Of a stretch of DNA of 64,000 bases, positions 43,681 to 54,017 are shown piece after piece. This DNA comes from Defluviitalea raffinosedens (GTDB lineage: Bacteria; Bacillota; Clostridia; Lachnospirales; Defluviitaleaceae). The stretch spans positions 1-64,000 of the forward strand of contig NZ_JAFBEP010000011.1 in assembly GCF_016908775.1 (NCBI RefSeq), given 5' to 3'. The notes under the pieces were generated by a model. That model had not been told where the DNA came from. It saw nothing but the letters and a program-made list of their open reading frames with translations, and did not search any database. Position 1 is the stretch's first letter, and the number at the start of each line of letters is the position of its first letter. The position numbers and the translations under genes were made by a program.

Positions 43681-46600
43681 TTAATAGGACACAGCTTTGC
43701 CTATACTAAACAGGTAGAGAGATTTTTCTTTTACTCTTTTTCCTGTAAGTTCTTCAATGGCTCTTGCATATAGATTAATCTGTACTTCGTACTTTTTCAT
43801 CAATTGGTCAATCTCCCTCTCGGGATTTTCTTTGTCAAAGATGGCATCTGTCTTATAGTCAACCAGGACAATTCCGTCTTCTTCTTCAAAATAGCAGTCA
43901 ATGATCCCTCTGACAAACACTTCTTCATCACATTGGATTTCTTTATAGATTTCCCTGGCATTAAGAGACAGAACAAACGAAACTTCTTTCCTGACTTTCA
44001 GTGCTGCTCTCATCCTCCCAGCCAACTGGGATCTTGAAAAATGAAGTAGATCTTTAATAAAAATCGCTTTCCTTTCTTCTTCAGACAATAACCCTTTTAG
44101 CTCCATCTTAAGCAACTGATGCTCTATATCCGTATAATCCTTAGCTTCATCCAAATTCAAATGTTTCATAACAAAATGCATTAAAATACCTTTTTCTGTG
44201 GCATTTAGTCCCTTTGATTCTTCAATGAAATGTGGACGGGAAAGCCCAGTTTCTTTGAAAAGGGATGTACTCTGTTCTTCCAGCATGTCTTTTTCATGCT
44301 GTTTTTTAAGTTCTGACACGGATACCATAACCGATAATGCAGTGGAGGATTCATAAGGATACTTCCAGGACAGTCTGTTAAATATCTCTTCTCTATGGGG
44401 ACTGTAGGCTATGCTGGTATCCCAGTTTAAAAGTTCTTCTAATATACGCTCTTTTTCTTTAGCCTTATTTTCATCCCGCAACGTAATATCCTCTTTCGTC
44501 CAGCTATAAATCCTCCACTGGGAAGGATCTTCATAGAAAACTTCTTCCGGCGCCTTAAGACAGCCAGCCCAGTTTCTTATAGTTTCTGCGTCTCTGTGTC
44601 TTACCAGACTTAAACCAATCCACTCCAAATAGGTCTTGGCTTTTGTAAGGATGTAGGGTGAAAGAGCCTCTTTTTTTGCAGATACCTGTCTTGCCCATTT
44701 TCTGGCCTGGGCTTCTATATTCTTTATGGTTCCTGTTAAAATGAGTTTTTCTTTGGCTCTTGTGAAAGCAACATAGAGGATCCTCATTTCTTCTGAAAGA
44801 GTTTCTACCATAATTTTTGATTTAACCGCCAGTTTCGGTGCCGTTTCATAGACAATTCTTCTTTCATAATCAATGTAATCAGGACCTAATCCTAAATCCT
44901 GATGAAGCAATACAGGCTGATGTAAATCCTGAAGGTTAAACTGCTTGCCTAAACCGGATACAAAAACCACAGGGAATTCCAATCCTTTGCTTTTGTGTAT
45001 ACTCATAATACGAACGATGTTTTCATTTTCGCCTACAATTTTAGCAGCTCCCATATCCCCTTGCTTTCGCTGCATTCTTTCTATGAATCGAATAAAATTA
45101 AACAGTCCCTTGAAACTGGTAGACTCATAGCTTGCTGCCCGATCCCTTAAGATTCTCAGGTTTGCCTGTCTTTGGGCACCTCCCGGCATAGCGCCTAAAT
45201 AGTTATAGTAGTTGGTTTCGGTATATAGCATCCAAAGCAGCTCATCAATGGAAATATGAGCAGCTTCACTTCTCCATCTTTTAAGCTTTTCAAGGAAATC
45301 TCTTATCTTTCTTGTTAATTGGGTTTCTTCCAGGCTGCTGTCAATATATTTTAGCAGAGATTCGTAAAAATCTCCCTGAGAAAAAACTGTCCGAATCTCC
45401 ACCAATTCATCGGCATTTAAAGCAACAATGGGAGAACGCAGTACTGTGATCAGCGGAATATCCTGTCGTGGATTGTCTATGATTTGCAGCAGGCTTAAGA
45501 TGGTTTTTACTTCCACCGCATCAAAATATCCCGATGAAACATCTGCATAAGCCGGTATCCCGCCCCTTGATAATTCTTCCATAAATATATTGGACCACTG
45601 GGAAGTGGTACGAAGAAGAATGACTATATCCCGGTATTCTACTCTTCTATAGTCTCCAAGCTTTTTATCGTATACAAAGAATGATTCTTCATCGCTTAAG
45701 AGCTGCTGGATTCTTTGGGTGACGATTTTGGCTTCCAGTTCGATATTTGTAAGTTCCTCAAGTTCTTCTCCAACTTGCTTTTCTTCCCCACGAGCTTCTT
45801 CTGACCCGTCGTTTGCGCTTTCTGATTCGATCATATGTATCTCGATAGGGCCTCCCATATTGAGATGCTCTGCCTCAGGATAATTGGCCCCGGGATTTAA
45901 AGCCGCTTTCTCATCATATTCGATTTCCCCCAGAGTTGGGGTCATAAGCTGTCTGAAAATGAAATTCACTCCATGAAGGATATTTTCTCGGCTTCTAAAA
46001 TTCTGAAACAAATCGATTCTTTGCGCTTTGCCTTCTCCCTGATCTGAAAAGGAGTTATATTTCTCAATGAATAAATCTGGTTTTGCCAGACGGAAGCGAT
46101 AAATACTCTGCTTTACGTCCCCTACCATAAAACGATTGGGATAAGCCGTATCTTTTTTAGAAATAACTCCAAGGATCGTTTCCTGCACCAGATTGCTGTC
46201 CTGGTATTCGTCAATTAAAATTTCTTTGTATTTTTCTCTTAAATCAAGAGCTGTCAGAGAAGGTACAATATTTTGCGGAGTGCTTTTTTCATCCAAAAGA
46301 ATCTTCAGGCAATAATGTTCTATATCATTAAAATCAATAACACCCATTTCTTTTTTGGCAGACTGGAAGCGGTCTGAAAATTCATGGATAACCCTTTCCA
46401 AGGCTTTCAGAATGGGGAAAACTTTATGTACATCTTCCATCATAGCTTCCGGAGATTTAAAGAATATCTTTTCCTGAAAACCTTTTTGAACTCCCTCTTT
46501 GACAATTTTTCTGAGGTTATTTACTTCCTCTTTTAAGTTGGGATCGGTGTTTTTCCCACATCTTCCTAAGGTTGAAAAAGTAATTTGCTGAATATATGAG

Positions 46601-47412
46601 TACAAATCCCCTATACTTCCTTCACTCAGTGCAATAATTTTTTTGAGGATTCGAATATCGTCTTCTATGGCCTCTATATATTTCTCTGGCCCGTTGGGTT
46701 CATAACAAAGAGATAAGGCATAATCAGCGATTTCAAGCAGGCCTTGTGCTTCTGTTCTGATCTGCCCCTTGATCATGTCTGCCCAAAGGGTTGCGTCAAA
46801 ATCTTCATTTCTCTCGGGATTAAAAATATCCACTTGCTCTTTGAGCCACTCTTTGGGCCAAGGGTTGCTTTGAATAAAATCATAAATCCTAAGGATCATA
46901 TCCTGAAGATTGGAATCTTCCTTTTTCCCTCCGTAGCTTTCTACCAAAGCATGGAACCCTTCATCTTCCCTTTCATAAAACTCTTCAAAAAGTGCTTCGA
47001 TCAAATCATTTTTTAAAAGCAGCATTTCTGCTTCATCCGCAATTCTAAATGAAGGGTCTAAGTCCAGTAGATGAAAGTGATTCCTGATAACGTCCAAACA
47101 AAAGGAATGGATGGTAGAGATAGATGCCCTGTTAAGAAGCGTCAATTGCTTTTGAAGATGTGTGTTCCTGGGCTCTTCTTCTAACTTCCTGGAAATAGCT
47201 TCTCCCAGTCGCTCTCTCATCTCCGCTGCCGCAGCATTGGTAAAGGTCACAACCAAAAGAGCATCTACATCTATTGGGTTGCTGGTGTTCGTAATCATCT
47301 TTACAATGCGTTCTACCAATACAGCCGTTTTCCCTGAACCTGCTGCTGCAGCAACCAGTAAATCGCATCCCCGGGTATCAATTGCCGCCTGCTGTTCATT
47401 TGTCCACTGCAC
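43681..47412 (-). CDS. addA: AddA helicase-nuclease subunit A
   Basis: 1243 residues. A UvrD-type helicase with Walker A VAAAAGSGKTAVLVERI near residue 20, DEYQDSN motif, and FTRAKEKLILTG near motif VI. The C-terminal RecB-like nuclease ends the protein (VRGIIDCYFEEEDGIVLVDY and KTD). With AddB it resects double-strand breaks at Chi-like sites for recombination. The start is GTG with GGGAGGG upstream; its G is the last base of the previous gene's TAG. The genes alaX-like and shikimate-kinase-like separate it from addB. Confidence 0.95.
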   Translation of the reverse strand: MQWTNEQQAAIDTRGCDLLVAAAAGSGKTAVLVERIVKMITNTSNPIDVDALLVVTFTNAAAAEMRERLGEAISRKLEEEPRNTHLQKQLTLLNRASISTIHSFCLDVIRNHFHLLDLDPSFRIADEAEMLLLKNDLIEALFEEFYEREDEGFHALVESYGGKKEDSNLQDMILRIYDFIQSNPWPKEWLKEQVDIFNPERNEDFDATLWADMIKGQIRTEAQGLLEIADYALSLCYEPNGPEKYIEAIEDDIRILKKIIALSEGSIGDLYSYIQQITFSTLGRCGKNTDPNLKEEVNNLRKIVKEGVQKGFQEKIFFKSPEAMMEDVHKVFPILKALERVIHEFSDRFQSAKKEMGVIDFNDIEHYCLKILLDEKSTPQNIVPSLTALDLREKYKEILIDEYQDSNLVQETILGVISKKDTAYPNRFMVGDVKQSIYRFRLAKPDLFIEKYNSFSDQGEGKAQRIDLFQNFRSRENILHGVNFIFRQLMTPTLGEIEYDEKAALNPGANYPEAEHLNMGGPIEIHMIESESANDGSEEARGEEKQVGEELEELTNIELEAKIVTQRIQQLLSDEESFFVYDKKLGDYRRVEYRDIVILLRTTSQWSNIFMEELSRGGIPAYADVSSGYFDAVEVKTILSLLQIIDNPRQDIPLITVLRSPIVALNADELVEIRTVFSQGDFYESLLKYIDSSLEETQLTRKIRDFLEKLKRWRSEAAHISIDELLWMLYTETNYYNYLGAMPGGAQRQANLRILRDRAASYESTSFKGLFNFIRFIERMQRKQGDMGAAKIVGENENIVRIMSIHKSKGLEFPVVFVSGLGKQFNLQDLHQPVLLHQDLGLGPDYIDYERRIVYETAPKLAVKSKIMVETLSEEMRILYVAFTRAKEKLILTGTIKNIEAQARKWARQVSAKKEALSPYILTKAKTYLEWIGLSLVRHRDAETIRNWAGCLKAPEEVFYEDPSQWRIYSWTKEDITLRDENKAKEKERILEELLNWDTSIAYSPHREEIFNRLSWKYPYESSTALSVMVSVSELKKQHEKDMLEEQSTSLFKETGLSRPHFIEESKGLNATEKGILMHFVMKHLNLDEAKDYTDIEHQLLKMELKGLLSEEERKAIFIKDLLHFSRSQLAGRMRAALKVRKEVSFVLSLNAREIYKEIQCDEEVFVRGIIDCYFEEEDGIVLVDYKTDAIFDKENPEREIDQLMKKYEVQINLYARAIEELTGKRVKEKSLYLFSIGKAVSY

Positions 47413-47915
47413 TATCTAATGCCCTCCCATAATTCTTTGAGTTCTTTAATAATCTGTTCCATGTTTTTTCCCATGCATCGGATCATGGCATCCGCATACT
47501 TTTCATACAGGGGGACTCTTTCATCGTATACCTGAAGGAGACTTTGCCCTTTCTGCATGACAATCCCCCTTGTAGTAATATCGCGAATTCTTTTTTCTAT
47601 TTCTTTATAAGGTAATTGAAGATATACAACAAAACCATTTTCTTTTAAGTGTCTCATCCCATCAGATTCCAAAACAACGCTGCCGCCTGTAGAAATAACA
47701 CTGCCCCAAACATCCAAATCCAATATGACTTGCTCTTCTATGGAAAGAAATTCTTCTATCCCATCCTCCTCAATAATCTCCTGCAACAGCCTGTTTTGCT
47801 TTTGCTGGATGAGAATATCCGTATCTATAAAAGGCATCTTTAATGTTTTTGCCAGAACAACTCCTATGGTGCTTTTTCCTGCTCCCGGCATTCCTATTAA
47901 AACAATATTTTTCAT
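47412..47915 (-). CDS. Shikimate-kinase-like P-loop kinase
   Basis: 167 residues. It has the P-loop GMPGAGKSTIG, FIDTD (the metal/substrate Asp pair) and the Gly motif VISTGGSVVL. Two substrate residues differ: the Arg usually in FRxxE is Leu here (EEFLSIEEQ), and the lid carries TRGIVMQKGQSLLQVYDERV instead of the usual RPLL form. It may still phosphorylate shikimate, or a related small molecule. It is between addA (1-nt overlap) and the alaX-like gene, not in an aromatic amino acid operon, so I keep the name general. Confidence 0.75.
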   Translation of the reverse strand: MKNIVLIGMPGAGKSTIGVVLAKTLKMPFIDTDILIQQKQNRLLQEIIEEDGIEEFLSIEEQVILDLDVWGSVISTGGSVVLESDGMRHLKENGFVVYLQLPYKEIEKRIRDITTRGIVMQKGQSLLQVYDERVPLYEKYADAMIRCMGKNMEQIIKELKELWEGIR

Positions 47916-47938
47916 ACTAAATCCTCCAGATTTTCATC

Positions 47939-49120
47939 TTAATCATCTAATCCTTGACAAATTTGACGCAAGGTCTCTGCACATTTTTTTAATTCTTCTT
48001 CACTCTCAAAACTTGCCTGGGCCTGCGTTGCACTGCCTCCGCCTCTGGCATTGAAATCCTTCATCACATCTTTTAAGAGTTTTCCACAGTGAAGCACCAA
48101 ATCTGTATTATGGGACAATAGTAATTTTTTCTCCTTTAAAGATACTCCTATAAAAACATACCCTCCCATTTGAGCAACTTGCTTGGCAATAAAGATTATC
48201 TCATTCAGAGTTTTGTTGCTATAAGATCCGTATACAACCGATTTTTTTGCATCTTTAACCAATTTTTGCGCTTCGCAAAAAGATAATTCCTGATGAAGTT
48301 CTTTTACCTGCACTTCCGTCTTCTTGACATCTTCCATGTATTTTTCTATTTTCCCCAAAAGCGTAATGTCATTGGCTGAAAACTTCTCGTACAGAAATGA
48401 GATGATCTCATGTTTTTTTCTGTAGTCTTCCAGGGCCTTTCTTCCACATTGGAAATAAATTCTGGTCATTCCTTTAGACTTTTCCGTTTTTAAAATCTTA
48501 AGAAGTCCCACTTCCCCTGTCGAAGTCACATGGGTGCCGCAGCAGGGGCAAAAATCCACCCCTTCGATTTCAACGATTCTTATATCCTCATCTACTTTAG
48601 GCTGCTTTCTAAGGGGCAGAAGCTTGGCACCTTCTAAATCTTTCATGTAGGTTTTTACTGGAATATTCTTATAAATAACCTCATTGACTGCATCTTCTAC
48701 CTCTTTAACCATGGCAGGAGTAACTTCTGGAAGACTGATATCTATGGATACATAATCCTCTCCCATATGAAAAGCATTACTAACCCCCCCATACAGTCGA
48801 TAAAAGGTTGCCGCCAGAATATGCTCTCCTGTGTGCTGCTGCATATGTTCAAAGCGGCGTTTAAAATCTATTTGGCAATCTACCTTGCTGTTGTCAGGAA
48901 CTTTAGGTACTGCATGAAAAATCATATCGTCTTTTTCAAATACATCTATTACTTCTATTCCATCAATGGTCCCTCTGTCAGAAGGTTGTCCTCCTCCTTC
49001 CGGATAAAAATAGGTTCGATCAAGAACCAACAGAAATTGATCCTTTTGTGGTATAACCGCTTTAATCTCTGTCGTCCAGTGGGTTAAATACGGATTTTCA
49101 TAATAGCCTTTTTCTGTCAT
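47939..49120 (-). CDS. Alanyl-tRNA editing protein, AlaX-L type
   Basis: 393 residues from the ATG at 49118-49120 (AAGAGG upstream); a longer frame overlaps addB. An N-terminal beta barrel (FYPEGGGQPSDRGTIDG), then the zinc editing site HTGEHILAATFYR with CPCCGTHVTSTGEVG, and a C-terminal DHHA1 domain (FNARGGGSATQAQASFESEE). It removes serine or glycine wrongly attached to alanine tRNA. The two His and the Cys pair are intact. It is placed between addB and the kinase-like gene. Confidence 0.92.
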   Translation of the reverse strand: MTEKGYYENPYLTHWTTEIKAVIPQKDQFLLVLDRTYFYPEGGGQPSDRGTIDGIEVIDVFEKDDMIFHAVPKVPDNSKVDCQIDFKRRFEHMQQHTGEHILAATFYRLYGGVSNAFHMGEDYVSIDISLPEVTPAMVKEVEDAVNEVIYKNIPVKTYMKDLEGAKLLPLRKQPKVDEDIRIVEIEGVDFCPCCGTHVTSTGEVGLLKILKTEKSKGMTRIYFQCGRKALEDYRKKHEIISFLYEKFSANDITLLGKIEKYMEDVKKTEVQVKELHQELSFCEAQKLVKDAKKSVVYGSYSNKTLNEIIFIAKQVAQMGGYVFIGVSLKEKKLLLSHNTDLVLHCGKLLKDVMKDFNARGGGSATQAQASFESEEELKKCAETLRQICQGLDD

Positions 49121-49151
49121 ACGTATACCTCTTTTCCATATCTTTTGTGGT

Positions 49152-52100
49152 CTACTCATCTTGTTTTAATTTCTGCCAAATTTCTTCCTTTTTCAGATTC
49201 CTTAAAATCCTGTACTGGTTATCTTCCAGGAGTGTATCAAATTGGCAGACAGACTTATACAAGCAATAATTACATGCGGTTTTCGGGCCGTTTTTATAAG
49301 GACTGACTTTTACATTCCCTTTTAAGATTTCTTCTCCAATTTCCGTCACAATATTGCGCACAAATTTCCTTAAGGCATCGAATTCTTCCTGAGTAGCAGT
49401 GGATGAACGCTTATCAAATCCATCTTTCGTCAATGTAACCGGAAGAATATCGGAATATTTTTCTAAAGTATTGTCCATTTTTTTAACTATATCTAAGTCC
49501 TCCAATACCATACCGGATAGTTTTAAATCCTTTAAAAGCAGCTTTTCCAGTTCTTCTTCCGACATTTCCTTCGCTGAACGAATGAGCGGATCATCAATTC
49601 TAAAATAAAAAACTCCTGCCGGAAGTAATTTCTTATGAAGCACTTTTTCTCCGTTTTCCAAAAAAGCATCGAGATAAAGGAGAAGCTGTAGCTGAATACC
49701 ATAAAAAATATCTGCCAGATTGAAGGTTCGATTACCCGACTTATAATCGATAATCTTTATGTAAGCTTTATTATTCTCATCAAGTATATCCACTCTGTCG
49801 ATTCTTCCTGTCAGTATAATTTTTTCACCGGTTTTTAGCTCAACCACTATGGGAGGAAGTTTATACTGTTCCCCAAAGCCCACTTCAAAGCCTAAGGGTT
49901 CAAACTCTCCTCTTTTGATATGTTCTGTAAGAGCCCAGACGGCTCTTTTTGTAATTCTTTTTAATCGAAACAGTAAATATTTATTTCTTGCGGAACTGAG
50001 CAAAATTTCATTGCCCAATTTGGGAGCTACTTCATTCATGGTTTCCTCTACTAAAACATCGCTTGTATCCTTGTCCAGTTCCTTCCATGGAATTCCTCTT
50101 GTGTAAAGCTTCTTTGAAAAAATGTCCAAAGCGCTGTGGAATAGCCTGCCCAAATCCGGCGTCTGAAGCTGATACATTTTTCTTTCTTTTGCCTTTAAAC
50201 CATATTCTACAAAATATCCAAAAGGACAGGCAGCAAATTTCTCTAGCCTGGAGACACTGGTATAGATTCTATCACCGTACAACATCTTTATACTTTTGCT
50301 TGCCAGATAATTTTCCTGGTTGGTATGAAAGAGACCTTTTACAGTGATTTTCGCCTTATCTTTCCAGTCTTCCTGAGACAAATACCAGCTGTATACATCC
50401 TTCCATGTATCACAAAGTTCACCCTTTTCAATGATATCCCTTAATTCCAGACCTAGATAATGAAATGTAGGTACAGGAGCCAAAATACTTCCTTCTTTTG
50501 AATTTTGCAAATCGCTGATTTCCTGAATAAGAGGAAAAATCTTCTTGATTCTTGAAATAATGACCGAAGGCCTTAAGGCTTTTCCCTCTTCGTCTCCCAT
50601 GGAAAAACTCAGCTGCAGATACTCTTCCGGCTTTGTTAATCCTGAGTAGATAAGAAACTGTTCCTCGAAGGCTCTTCTTCTGCCGTCAGGAGCCAACTCC
50701 AATCCCATCTGGCTCATTTCTCCTCTTTCTTCATCGGAGAATATCCCCAGTGCTTCGGTGGCTGCAGGCAAAACGCCGTCATTGACGCCAATGACAAATA
50801 ATGCCTTGATATAGGGAAGTCTTGATCTTTCCAAATCTGCAACCACTACTTGATCGAGCGCAGGGGGCACAAGACCCATTTTGCATTGTTCAAGTCCTGC
50901 ATCCAGAATCTTTGCATATTCTTTGATTGTTACTTCTTCGTCTCCTAATATTTCAACCATTTTATCAAATAATTCTACAATCATATCCCAGATTTGCATA
51001 TTTTGCTTGGCTAAAATCAACTGATTATTCTCCATAAAATGATTGATAAATTCCAGAAGACGGTCTTTTACTCCCAGATCTTCCAACAATTCATACAGAG
51101 CTGTCGTGATCTTACGAATTGTGTGTTTTTGACTGCTTTTTAACTTTTCATGGAATATTAAAAGGGGGCTTGCCACTTGCTTTCTTGTTCTATTGATCCT
51201 TCCAAGGAGGCTTTCTTCATATTCCTTTTGGACCCCATCGTCCAAATCGTCTAAAGTTTTCTTGGTCCAGTCCTCTTTTGTCCATTTGGTGGCACCTCTT
51301 ATGCCATAGGCTAAAACATAATTTTCTAAGATATCAACCTCTTCTTCGTCAATCCCTGTGAATCGGGTTTTAAGATATCTGAACATGCTTTCATAGGACC
51401 AGTTATTGATGATGATTTCCAGAGATGCCCGTATCAGTTCAATCAGTGGATGGGACAATATATCCTGCTTTATATCAATAAAGTAAGGGATATTATACTC
51501 TTTGAAAATGCCTTCTATGATCTTTTGATATTTGGAAATACCACCTGTAACCACAGCAATGTCCCTATATCTATACCCCTTGTTTTGAACCAATTCTAAG
51601 ATATCTTTTGCTGTTTGATCTATTTCACTGTAGGGGTTGACGGCAATGAATAGTTTTATATGCTCTGTTTCTTTTTTATAAGCCATGCAGGGATAATTAA
51701 AATATTCTTTTTCTAAGTGAATGAGCTCTTCATTTTTACTGGAAGTGGTATTGGCATTGAATAGTTTTACAGGTTCTTCGACTTTAACATTGTATAAAGC
51801 TGTAATCTTATTCAACTTATCGAAAGTTTTTCTGCTTTCACAGAAAGGATCCCCTTCATCACAGGGTGAAAATAAATCCACTCCGGGGTCCAGGGTAAGA
51901 GAAATATTAACGATTTTCGCCTTCTTTAGCAGCTGATAGATAATTCTGTACTGCTGGGGAGTAAAACCATAAAAACCGTCAATCCAGATATGGGCTCCCT
52001 CTAAAAAGGAGCAATTCTCGATCTTTTTTACCAGTATATCCAGAATCTCTTCGGAGGTGATGTATTTTTCTTTCATATAATTTTTAAAGCCCTGAAAGAC

Positions 52101-52580
52101 TAGAAATAAATCATTCAGTTTAGCTCTTAAAATGCTGCTTCTCACATTCTCTTTGTTTTCCAGCAGAGTCTCGGGGACAACATCATACTGTTGAAATTCA
52201 GAAATCACATTCCCCAAAGTCTGCATAAAACCGGGCTGCTTGACAGATTTGTTTAAAATCTCCAGTTCTTCTTCTATACCATCAATTACTTTTCGAAGGA
52301 CCATATTTCTTCCCAGATCCCCCAGCAGTTTCTCGCTGGGACCTCCCACTTCCTCAAAAACCCTATGGGCCAGCCTCTGAAAGCTTAAAATCTCGACATC
52401 TATTATTCCTTTCTGGTCTAATACTTTGATTAAATCCTTATGGGCCTGAAAATTAAATTGCTCCGGAACGATGAGTATTAAAGTTTTCCCACTTTTTTCT
52501 CTGACTTTTTGCTTGATATCATTATAAATAAAACGGGTCTTCCCTGTACCGGAACGGCCTAATATGTATCTGATGCTCAC
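49152..52580 (-). CDS. addB: AddB helicase-nuclease subunit B
   Basis: About 1142 residues. N-terminal Walker A RYILGRSGTGKTRFIY; the C-terminal nuclease has RIDRVDILDENNKAYIKIID and YKS, and the Fe-S cysteines CNYCLYKSVCQF near the end with a partner Cys in KFAACPFGYFVEYG. It forms the AddAB complex with AddA. I take the GTG at 52578-52580 as start because GGAGG is seven bases away; the ATG two codons earlier abuts the ribosome binding site. Confidence 0.95.
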   Translation of the reverse strand: MSIRYILGRSGTGKTRFIYNDIKQKVREKSGKTLILIVPEQFNFQAHKDLIKVLDQKGIIDVEILSFQRLAHRVFEEVGGPSEKLLGDLGRNMVLRKVIDGIEEELEILNKSVKQPGFMQTLGNVISEFQQYDVVPETLLENKENVRSSILRAKLNDLFLVFQGFKNYMKEKYITSEEILDILVKKIENCSFLEGAHIWIDGFYGFTPQQYRIIYQLLKKAKIVNISLTLDPGVDLFSPCDEGDPFCESRKTFDKLNKITALYNVKVEEPVKLFNANTTSSKNEELIHLEKEYFNYPCMAYKKETEHIKLFIAVNPYSEIDQTAKDILELVQNKGYRYRDIAVVTGGISKYQKIIEGIFKEYNIPYFIDIKQDILSHPLIELIRASLEIIINNWSYESMFRYLKTRFTGIDEEEVDILENYVLAYGIRGATKWTKEDWTKKTLDDLDDGVQKEYEESLLGRINRTRKQVASPLLIFHEKLKSSQKHTIRKITTALYELLEDLGVKDRLLEFINHFMENNQLILAKQNMQIWDMIVELFDKMVEILGDEEVTIKEYAKILDAGLEQCKMGLVPPALDQVVVADLERSRLPYIKALFVIGVNDGVLPAATEALGIFSDEERGEMSQMGLELAPDGRRRAFEEQFLIYSGLTKPEEYLQLSFSMGDEEGKALRPSVIISRIKKIFPLIQEISDLQNSKEGSILAPVPTFHYLGLELRDIIEKGELCDTWKDVYSWYLSQEDWKDKAKITVKGLFHTNQENYLASKSIKMLYGDRIYTSVSRLEKFAACPFGYFVEYGLKAKERKMYQLQTPDLGRLFHSALDIFSKKLYTRGIPWKELDKDTSDVLVEETMNEVAPKLGNEILLSSARNKYLLFRLKRITKRAVWALTEHIKRGEFEPLGFEVGFGEQYKLPPIVVELKTGEKIILTGRIDRVDILDENNKAYIKIIDYKSGNRTFNLADIFYGIQLQLLLYLDAFLENGEKVLHKKLLPAGVFYFRIDDPLIRSAKEMSEEELEKLLLKDLKLSGMVLEDLDIVKKMDNTLEKYSDILPVTLTKDGFDKRSSTATQEEFDALRKFVRNIVTEIGEEILKGNVKVSPYKNGPKTACNYCLYKSVCQFDTLLEDNQYRILRNLKKEEIWQKLKQDE

Positions 52581-52632
52581 AGTCATTCCTCCAAGATTAC
52601 TTTTATATAAAAGAAGCTGTTTCCAGCTTCTT

Positions 52633-53760
52633 TTACTCTTCTACAGTATATATATATAATTCCTTGTCTCCTAAACTGTCCATATTTACATTTTGTTCCT
52701 GTTCTACTGGAACTGCAATACGATTTGGATTTCCATCAGAAATATATCTATATTCCGGATGTTTTTCATAATACTCAAAATACCATCCTAAATCTCCTTC
52801 TTCCCCTCTGGAACCTCTTACCCTGGGGACATTAAAAGGATCAAATTTAATATGATTAACAGGAACAAAAGGACCACTGGGACCTTCCCTTAAACCTATT
52901 CTATAGCTGTATTCCTTTGCGTTATAACTTCCTTTTTCAACTAAATGCCTGAGTTCTTCCTTAGGCCTTTCTCCAAAGGGATATGAGAAAGAGTCCAGTG
53001 TATAGCCCGGAAGGGCTTCTTTAATCATTTGATCCACTTTACCGATTTGCTCCTGTATTTCCTCTGCGCCCAATTTGGATAAATGGGCATGGGAATAGGT
53101 ATGATTGGAAACTTCATAACCATTATTGATTAAATACTCCAGTCTTTCTTTAAAGGTTCCATCTCCGGCAAAAGGATCATTATCTCCATTGATATAAAAT
53201 ACCGCATGCCTTCCAAAATCAGGATGTTCTTCGTAAAATTTATTGATAATGTCAACTGCACAATCCGGAGTTGGTTTGAGCTCACCATTTTCTTCGATGA
53301 GTGAAAAACTTGAACTGATCCCGTCGTCAAAAGTAAGTATAACAGGAGTATACCCTGCTTCTACTGTAATATTATTATCTATATAATCCCTCATGGATAT
53401 AAGTCTGTAACCATGTTCATACAAATATTTCAAGTCTTCTTTAAGCCCTTCTACTGTCCTTTGATAAGGGCTTGGAGGATCACTCTCTACAATCCCATGA
53501 TACATAATAATCATGATGTGTCCTAATTCATTGGGTCTAACTTTTTGGTAATCGATCTCTGTAATCTCTTCCTTTTCTTCCTCGCCAATTTCCTGTTCTT
53601 CATTCGGTTCTTCTGCCTCATTGACATCTGCTAACTCAACCCTTTGATCTACATTCTGGTCTTCTTGGGGTAATTTCTCATTTTTAGCGCAGCCTGTTGT
53701 TCCAAACAGGATACTCAGAATCAATAAGAACACTAAGCTATGTTTTATGTTTTTATACAT
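52633..53760 (-). CDS. Polysaccharide deacetylase lipoprotein
   Basis: 375 residues from the ATG at 53758-53760, eight bases after AGGAG. The signal peptide ends FGTTGC, a lipobox. An acidic Glu-rich linker (EEPNEEQEIGEEEKEEITEI) precedes a NodB domain: ILTFDDGISSSF (motif 1, both Asp), NHTYSHAHLSK (motif 2) and DSFSYPFGERPKEELR (motif 3). It likely removes acetyl groups from wall glycans at the outer membrane face of the cell. It is the only gene in its transcript. Confidence 0.88.
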   Translation of the reverse strand: MYKNIKHSLVFLLILSILFGTTGCAKNEKLPQEDQNVDQRVELADVNEAEEPNEEQEIGEEEKEEITEIDYQKVRPNELGHIMIIMYHGIVESDPPSPYQRTVEGLKEDLKYLYEHGYRLISMRDYIDNNITVEAGYTPVILTFDDGISSSFSLIEENGELKPTPDCAVDIINKFYEEHPDFGRHAVFYINGDNDPFAGDGTFKERLEYLINNGYEVSNHTYSHAHLSKLGAEEIQEQIGKVDQMIKEALPGYTLDSFSYPFGERPKEELRHLVEKGSYNAKEYSYRIGLREGPSGPFVPVNHIKFDPFNVPRVRGSRGEEGDLGWYFEYYEKHPEYRYISDGNPNRIAVPVEQEQNVNMDSLGDKELYIYTVEE

Positions 53761-54017
53761 TTGCATCTCTCCTAGTAAAATAATGTCACTTAATATTATA
53801 CCTTTTATTCCTCTGCATACCAAGAGATAATTGTTTTTTCCTTCCTATCACCTAAATTGTTATAACTCACAAAAAATTCCTCCTTTTCTTTCTATATTAG
53901 ATGATTTATAATAAAGATTAGAAAGTAAATTGTCATAGATTTTTTACGTACTAATTCTTTATTGATTTCACAAAAGATCTATGATAATCTGAATTAAAAT
54001 TTGAGGAGGGGTTACTA

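Noticed and set aside
53820-54017. c-di-GMP riboswitch upstream of the chemoreceptor gene
   Set aside because: The conserved GEMM core sequences are absent; the leader is simply AT-rich.
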